Shown here: one piece after another, positions 41,323 to 45,405 of the stretch
How positions within the stretch are numbered: position 1 is the stretch's first letter
Layout: each line of letters opens with the position of its first letter
Origin: Corynebacterium sp. HMSC08A12
Lineage (GTDB): Bacteria > Actinomycetota > Actinomycetes > Mycobacteriales > Mycobacteriaceae
DNA: 45,405 nt
Assembly: GCF_001807485.1 (NCBI RefSeq)
Contig: NZ_KV789165.1
Location: 1 to 45,405, forward strand
Direction: 5' to 3'
Position numbers and translations under genes: made by a program
The notes under the pieces: model-generated
What the model was told of the DNA's origin: nothing
Seen by the model: the letters and a program-made list of their open reading frames with translations, nothing else
Databases searched by the model: none

Positions 41323-42537
41323 ATGCCTTTGAGTACCTTCATCTGGGGAGATAGTGGCGTCGGACTATCCGAACACGCCTGGGCGCACGCAGAAAAGACG
41401 GGCGCGGCATGGGTTGGCAACGAGGCCAGCGCGCACATTTCCCTGCTGCGCAACACGGTCGCCGAAGAGCTCGCGTTCCCCATGGAGCAGCGCGGGGTGC
41501 CGCGGACCGAGATGCAACAGCGCGTGGAGACCGCCCTGCGCCTATGGGGACTGGAAGACCAGGCTGAGCAGAATCCCGCCACCCTGTCCACCGGCCAGAC
41601 CCGCCGCGTGGCCATTGCCGCCGCGTTGCTGGCCCGCCCCGAAGCGCTGGTGCTCGACTGCCCCCTCGACGGCCTGGACGCCGCCGCCGTTGACACCCTG
41701 CGCCGCACCATTGCGGACTTTCCGGGGCCCGTCACCGTTTACGATCGTGCGGGTTCGCCCTTAAGTGATGACGCCCCCTCGCACCAGCGCCTGCTAGCCG
41801 ACGGCACCCTGACCGATTCCCCCGCGCCGAAACCTGCAGCCGAGTCGGTGGCTCCGGAGATCACCGAGCAGGGGAGCACGGGGACGGCCCTGCTGGCGCG
41901 GGATGTGGTTTTCCGCCGGGGTGGCGTCGGCCCCATAAACCTGGAGGTTCCCGCAGGTCGGGTGGTGCACCTGGCCGGGCCGAACGGGTGCGGCAAGACG
42001 ACCCTATTCCTGGGCGCGCTGGGGTTGCTGAAGTACCGGGGAACGCTGCGCGCGGAGGGGCTGAAGGGCTGGGCGCCCACGCAGATGGATCAGGCGGTGA
42101 CCTGCCGGACCGTGGCCGAGGAGCTGGCCGTGGGGGCGGGCGAGGAGCTGGCCGAAGCGGCAATAGACTTCGCCCGGCTGGGCAGGTGGGCGAACACCCA
42201 TCCGCTGGACGTGCCCGCGGCGAAGCGGCGGATCATGCTGGTCGCGGCGGCGATGGTGCGCGGCGCGGACCTGGTGATGCTGGACGAACCGACCGTGGGG
42301 CTGGACGTGCTGGGTTACCGCGAGCTGGCGGAGCTGATGCACCGCTACGCGGGTGGCGAGTATGCGCGGATGATCGGGCGGGGCGGATCTGGCGCGCTGG
42401 GCGAACCTGGTAGCGCGGGCGCGCCGGGCAGGCAGGGCACGCGGCACACGCAGAGCGCGCCGACGGTGCTGTGGACCTGCCACGACGCGCGCTTTGCAGC
42501 GCAGGTCAGCGATCTGCGGATTGATATGGCGGGCTAG
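41323..42537 (+). CDS. Fused ECF ATPase with degenerate N-terminal nucleotide-binding domain
   Basis: Two ABC ATPase domains in one chain of 404 residues. The first lacks a Walker A motif (only FIWGDSGVG near the start) but has an intact signature LSTGQ (88-92); its Walker B reads LVLDC, with Cys113 in place of the catalytic Glu. The second has Walker A GPNGCGKTT (219-227), Walker B LVMLDEPTVGLD (near 317) and an H-loop His in WTCHDAR, but a degraded signature (LDVPAAKRR). Together they can form one complete composite site (domain 2 Walker motifs with domain 1 signature). A Gly/Ala/Pro-rich insert lies before the H-loop. The stop codon is in a 14-bp triplicate. Confidence 0.85.
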   Translation: MPLSTFIWGDSGVGLSEHAWAHAEKTGAAWVGNEASAHISLLRNTVAEELAFPMEQRGVPRTEMQQRVETALRLWGLEDQAEQNPATLSTGQTRRVAIAAALLARPEALVLDCPLDGLDAAAVDTLRRTIADFPGPVTVYDRAGSPLSDDAPSHQRLLADGTLTDSPAPKPAAESVAPEITEQGSTGTALLARDVVFRRGGVGPINLEVPAGRVVHLAGPNGCGKTTLFLGALGLLKYRGTLRAEGLKGWAPTQMDQAVTCRTVAEELAVGAGEELAEAAIDFARLGRWANTHPLDVPAAKRRIMLVAAAMVRGADLVMLDEPTVGLDVLGYRELAELMHRYAGGEYARMIGRGGSGALGEPGSAGAPGRQGTRHTQSAPTVLWTCHDARFAAQVSDLRIDMAG

Positions 42538-42572
42538 TCCCGCCGGGCTAGTTGCGCCGGGTTAGTTCCGCC
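42531..42572. repeat. 14-bp tandem triplication over the EcfA stop codon
   Basis: Three head-to-tail units, GGGCTAGTCCCGCC, GGGCTAGTTGCGCC and GGGTTAGTTCCGCC (42531-42572). The first contains the TAG stop of the ATPase gene. A further related ACTAGTCCG at about 42586-42594 covers the stop codon (CTA on this strand) of the convergent Rieske gene. Confidence 0.8.
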
Positions 42573-42584
42573 GAGCGCAGCGAA

Positions 42585-43019
42585 CTAGTCCGTAATCTCG
42601 ATCGAGTCGCCGTTGCGCTCGACCTTCTTGGCCGGGACCATCGGGTCGCGGGAGGGGCCTTCCAGCACATCGCCAGTGGCGACGTCGAACTTGGACATGT
42701 GCTTCGGGCAGACCGCCACGGTTACGTCTCCGGATTTCTCAATGGAGTTGATGGTGCCACCGGCGTGCGGGCAAGAGGTGGAGAACGCCTTGTACTCGTT
42801 CTCTCCGGGGCGGGAGAGCACCCAGCCGTCCAGAATTGTCGCGCCGCCGACCTCCAGGTCCGCGGCATCGGCCTTCGCCACAACCTCCTCGCCGGCACAG
42901 GCTGCCAGCAGGGCGCCGGAGGCGGTGGCTGCGGTGGCTACGGCCACCCCGCGCAGAAACGAGCGGCGGGAGCAGGGGAGGGAGCTGTGACGCTGGGGGT
43001 TCGGCTGCATTTCACTCAT
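42585..43019 (-). CDS. Rieske [2Fe-2S] lipoprotein, Tat-exported
   Basis: 144 residues. The signal has a twin-arginine motif RRSFLRG (Arg18-Arg19) and a lipobox LLAAC with Cys41, so a folded, lipid-anchored protein on the outer face is expected. The [2Fe-2S] ligands are in CPH (Cys83, His85) and CPKH (Cys104, His107), spaced as in small Rieske proteins; the cluster-stabilising disulfide cysteines of respiratory Rieske proteins are not present. Electron-transfer partner unknown. Convergent with EcfA. Confidence 0.88.
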   Translation of the reverse strand: MSEMQPNPQRHSSLPCSRRSFLRGVAVATAATASGALLAACAGEEVVAKADAADLEVGGATILDGWVLSRPGENEYKAFSTSCPHAGGTINSIEKSGDVTVAVCPKHMSKFDVATGDVLEGPSRDPMVPAKKVERNGDSIEITD

Positions 43020-43202
43020 AAACCGATCATCCCATCAGGCCGCGCGGGCTACAAGCTCGCACGCGGCGGGGCTGGTACGCGGGATGCACGGGGCTGGCAG
43101 CGTAAGGCGGCGGAGCTGGCACGCAGGCCGGGCGGGGCTGGCGCGCGCGGGCCGGGCGGGCCTGACAGCGTAAGTATGTGGGCATAAGTAAGGTGAAAGA
43201 CT
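43020..43202. other. Intergenic stretch before purT
   Basis: It contains imperfect direct repeats built on GGGGCTGG plus CGCG words (about 43065-43155) and, close to purT, TGGGCATAAG (about 43179-43188), an extended -10-like word as before fba. AAGG at 43190-43193 is the purT ribosome binding site. Confidence 0.4.
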
Positions 43203-44438
43203 ATGTACACTCCCGAGGCAATTGGTACTCCACTGACTCCCTCCTCCCTCAAGGTCCTCCTGCTCGGAGCCAGCGAGCTGGGGCGGGAGCTCGCCATCGC
43301 CCTGCAACGCCTGGGCGTGGAGGTGCACGCCGCGGATCGCTACGTCGGCGCGCCCGCGCACCTCGTGGCCAACAAGGCCCACGTGCTGGACATTCACGAC
43401 GAGGACGCCATCCGCCAGCTGGTCCGCGAGGTCGGCCCGCACTTCGTCGTCCCGGATTCGGAGACCATTCCCGCCGACGTGCTGCAGGAACTAGAGGCCA
43501 ACGAGGTGGCCTCCGTAGTACCGACCGCCCTGGCCAACCGCCTGACCATGAACCGCGAAGGCATCCGCACCTTCGCCCACGACAAGCTGGGCCTGCCGAA
43601 CAGCACCTTCCGCTTCGCCTCCACCGCTGACGAACTCGCCCGCGCCGCCGAGGAAATCGGCTACCCGTGCGTGGTCAAGCCAGTCATGAGTAGCTCCGGC
43701 GCAGGCCAAAGCTACGTCGGGGGAGTGGACGAACTGGAGGCAGCCTGGAACGCAGCCCTCAAGCACTCCCGCACCAACGTCCAGCGCGTCATGGTCGAGC
43801 AGTACATCCCCTTCGACTACGAGGTCACCATCCTGGCCGTACGCTCCATCGACCCCGCCACCGGCCGGGAAGCCACATGGTTCTGCGAGCCCATCGGCCA
43901 CCGCCAGGACCGCGGCGACTACGTGGAATCCTGGCAGCCCGCGCACATGTCCGAGGATGCGCTAGATACCGCCCGCAGCATCGCCGCCCGCATCGCCACC
44001 GCCCTGGGAGGCCGCGGAGTCTACGGCGTGGAGCTGTTCGTCAAGGGCGACGACGTCTACTTCTCCGAGGTCAGCCCCCGCCCGCACGATACGGGCATGG
44101 TCACCCTCGGCACCCAGCGGTTCTCTGAATTCGACCTGCACGCACGCGCCATCCTGGGGCTGCCGATCGATACCACGCTGATCTCCCCGGGAGCCTCCGC
44201 CGTAATCCGCTGCGAGGATAAGCACGACGGCGATATTGAGTACGTGGGCGTCAATAAGGCAATGGCAGTAGAAGAAACCAACGTCTACCTATTCGGCAAG
44301 CCCCGGGCACTCTCGCGGCGGCGAATGGGAGTGGCAGTGGCCACCGCCGAGGACATCGACCAGGCCCGGCAGCGTGCCGAAGAGGCCGCTGGGTATATCG
44401 AGGTGCGGCCGACGGTTTTCGCAGAAGAAGGGCAGTAG
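43203..44438 (+). CDS. purT: Formate-dependent GAR transformylase PurT
   Basis: ATP-grasp enzyme that makes formylglycinamide ribonucleotide from GAR, formate and ATP in purine synthesis, without folate. 411 residues. The N-terminal domain starts [51 protein letters not shown] is the ATP-binding loop, and [31 protein letters not shown] carries the metal-binding Glu residues. All fit PurT rather than PurK. Single gene; trhO follows after 16 bp. Confidence 0.95.
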   Translation: MYTPEAIGTPLTPSSLKVLLLGASELGRELAIALQRLGVEVHAADRYVGAPAHLVANKAHVLDIHDEDAIRQLVREVGPHFVVPDSETIPADVLQELEANEVASVVPTALANRLTMNREGIRTFAHDKLGLPNSTFRFASTADELARAAEEIGYPCVVKPVMSSSGAGQSYVGGVDELEAAWNAALKHSRTNVQRVMVEQYIPFDYEVTILAVRSIDPATGREATWFCEPIGHRQDRGDYVESWQPAHMSEDALDTARSIAARIATALGGRGVYGVELFVKGDDVYFSEVSPRPHDTGMVTLGTQRFSEFDLHARAILGLPIDTTLISPGASAVIRCEDKHDGDIEYVGVNKAMAVEETNVYLFGKPRALSRRRMGVAVATAEDIDQARQRAEEAAGYIEVRPTVFAEEGQ

Positions 44439-44454
44439 CCCTAAAATCCGAGGT

Positions 44455-45384
44455 ATGGGACATAGCGCAACTGACCTCAACGAAACCCGAATTCTGCTGT
44501 ACTACTGCTTCACCCCGATCGACGACCCGACCGCGGTGATGTTGTGGCAGCGTGCGCTATGCGAACAGCTGGAGCTTAAGGGGCGCATCCTCATCAGCAA
44601 GCACGGCATCAACGGCACCGTCGGCGGCTCGCTGGCCAGTTGCAAGCAGTACGTGCGCCGCACCCGCGAATTCCCCGGCTTCAAGAAGATGGAGTTCAAG
44701 TGGTCCGCGGGCTCGGCCGACGACTTCCCGCGCCTGTCCGTGAAGGTGCGCGACGAGATTGTGGCCTTCGGCGCCCCCGACGAGCTGAAGGTGGACGAAA
44801 ACGGCGTGATCGGCGGCGGCGTGCACCTGAAGCCGGAGGAAGTAAACAAGCTGGTGGAGGAGCGCGGCGACGAGGTTGTCTTCTTCGACGGGCGCAACGC
44901 CATGGAGGCGGAGATCGGCAAGTTCAAGAACGCCATCGTGCCGGACGTGCGCACCACCCACGACTTCATCGGCGAGATCGAATCCGGTAAATACGACGAC
45001 CTGAAGGGCAAGCCGGTTGTCACATACTGCACGGGCGGCATCCGCTGCGAAATCCTAAGCTCGCTGATGAAGAACCGCGGGTTCGAAGAGGTCTACCAGA
45101 TCGACGGCGGCATCGTCCGCTACGGCGAAAAGTACGGGGACAAGGGGCTTTGGGAGGGTTCCCTGTATGTTTTCGACGGGCGCATGCACATGGAATTTAG
45201 TGATGACGCCGCTACGCTGGGCCGCTGCCGGGCGTGTGGCCACGCGACTAACGACTTCCACAACTGCGTGAACGAGCAGTGCCGCGAGCAGATCCTGCTG
45301 TGCGAGGAGTGCGCCGCGGACCCGGAGAGCGCGACGTGCGGGCGCAAGGAGTGCGCCGAGGTCGCGGCGGAGATGGCGAAGTAG
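44455..45384 (+). CDS. trhO: tRNA uridine 34 hydroxylase (rhodanese-type TrhO)
   Basis: 309 residues. An N-terminal ferredoxin-like domain ([44 protein letters not shown]) is followed by a rhodanese domain with the active-site cysteine in YCTGGIRCE (Cys192), the TrhO/YceA pattern. The family hydroxylates U34 of tRNA as a first step towards wobble modifications. The C-terminal part has a cysteine-rich stretch (CRACG...[16 protein letters not shown]), which may bind metal. The ATG at 44455 follows GAGGT. Probably co-transcribed with purT. Confidence 0.92.
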   Translation: MGHSATDLNETRILLYYCFTPIDDPTAVMLWQRALCEQLELKGRILISKHGINGTVGGSLASCKQYVRRTREFPGFKKMEFKWSAGSADDFPRLSVKVRDEIVAFGAPDELKVDENGVIGGGVHLKPEEVNKLVEERGDEVVFFDGRNAMEAEIGKFKNAIVPDVRTTHDFIGEIESGKYDDLKGKPVVTYCTGGIRCEILSSLMKNRGFEEVYQIDGGIVRYGEKYGDKGLWEGSLYVFDGRMHMEFSDDAATLGRCRACGHATNDFHNCVNEQCREQILLCEECAADPESATCGRKECAEVAAEMAK

Positions 45385-45405
45385 CGGCGGGGTGCCGGAA
45401 AGCAG

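Overview
The window is high-GC chromosomal DNA from an actinobacterium, most probably a Corynebacterium. This rests on gene content and order: pyrE, a SpoU/TrmH-type methyltransferase, a GH76-like protein, class II fructose-bisphosphate aldolase, a DUF3151 protein and, further on, purA follow one another as in C. glutamicum. GlxR-like and McbR-like operator sequences fit the same genus. I see no phage, insertion sequence, CRISPR array, tRNA or rRNA gene. The carnitine acyltransferase, acyl-CoA synthetase and acyl-CoA dehydrogenase genes suggest a lipid-using species, but I cannot name it.

Layout. 1-0.68 kb is gene-free and repeat-rich. 0.68-5.6 kb holds a DUF4333-type lipoprotein, the glutamate carrier gltS, a tandem rhodanese and an EIIA-Glc homologue (the last two each lacking the canonical catalytic residue), a small membrane protein and a short-chain dehydrogenase. 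5.7-10.7 kb is a tandem glycine riboswitch followed by gcvP, gcvT and gcvH. 10.7-24.7 kb is the core block: an acidic membrane-anchored protein, pyrE, the methyltransferase, GH76, fba, DUF3151, a membrane EEP-family protein, a FUSC-family protein, a seven-repeat surface protein and purA. 24.7-28.2 kb is a divergent carnitine acyltransferase / acyl-CoA synthetase pair around a GlxR-like site. 28.2-30.4 kb holds nrdF and nrdI with a divergent flavin-binding protein. 30.4-33.6 kb is an operon of dehydrogenase, acyl-CoA dehydrogenase and APH-like kinase. A histidine phosphatase, a TetR regulator, a nucleoside hydrolase, metE, an ECF-type transporter (S, T and a fused A component), a Rieske lipoprotein, purT and trhO complete the window.

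Most notable: (1) the NrdF protein has Q, S and K at the three glutamate metal-ligand positions, the signature of the metal-free class Ie ('QSK') ribonucleotide reductase radical subunit, and sits with nrdI but without nrdE. (2) Four copies of a roughly 126-bp intergenic element with long terminal inverted repeats occur; one copy has a very different stem sequence that still pairs, and a small internal hairpin also shows a compensatory change, suggesting selection for a folded RNA or DNA hairpin. (3) The dehydrogenase/acyl-CoA dehydrogenase/kinase operon resembles the split parts of ACAD10/11 and the Pseudomonas lva pathway for 4-hydroxyacyl-CoAs. (4) Short tandem duplications cover the stop codons of several genes, and Gly/Ala-rich insertions occur in many otherwise conserved enzymes.

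All family calls are from reading motifs in the translated sequence; no database search was run.
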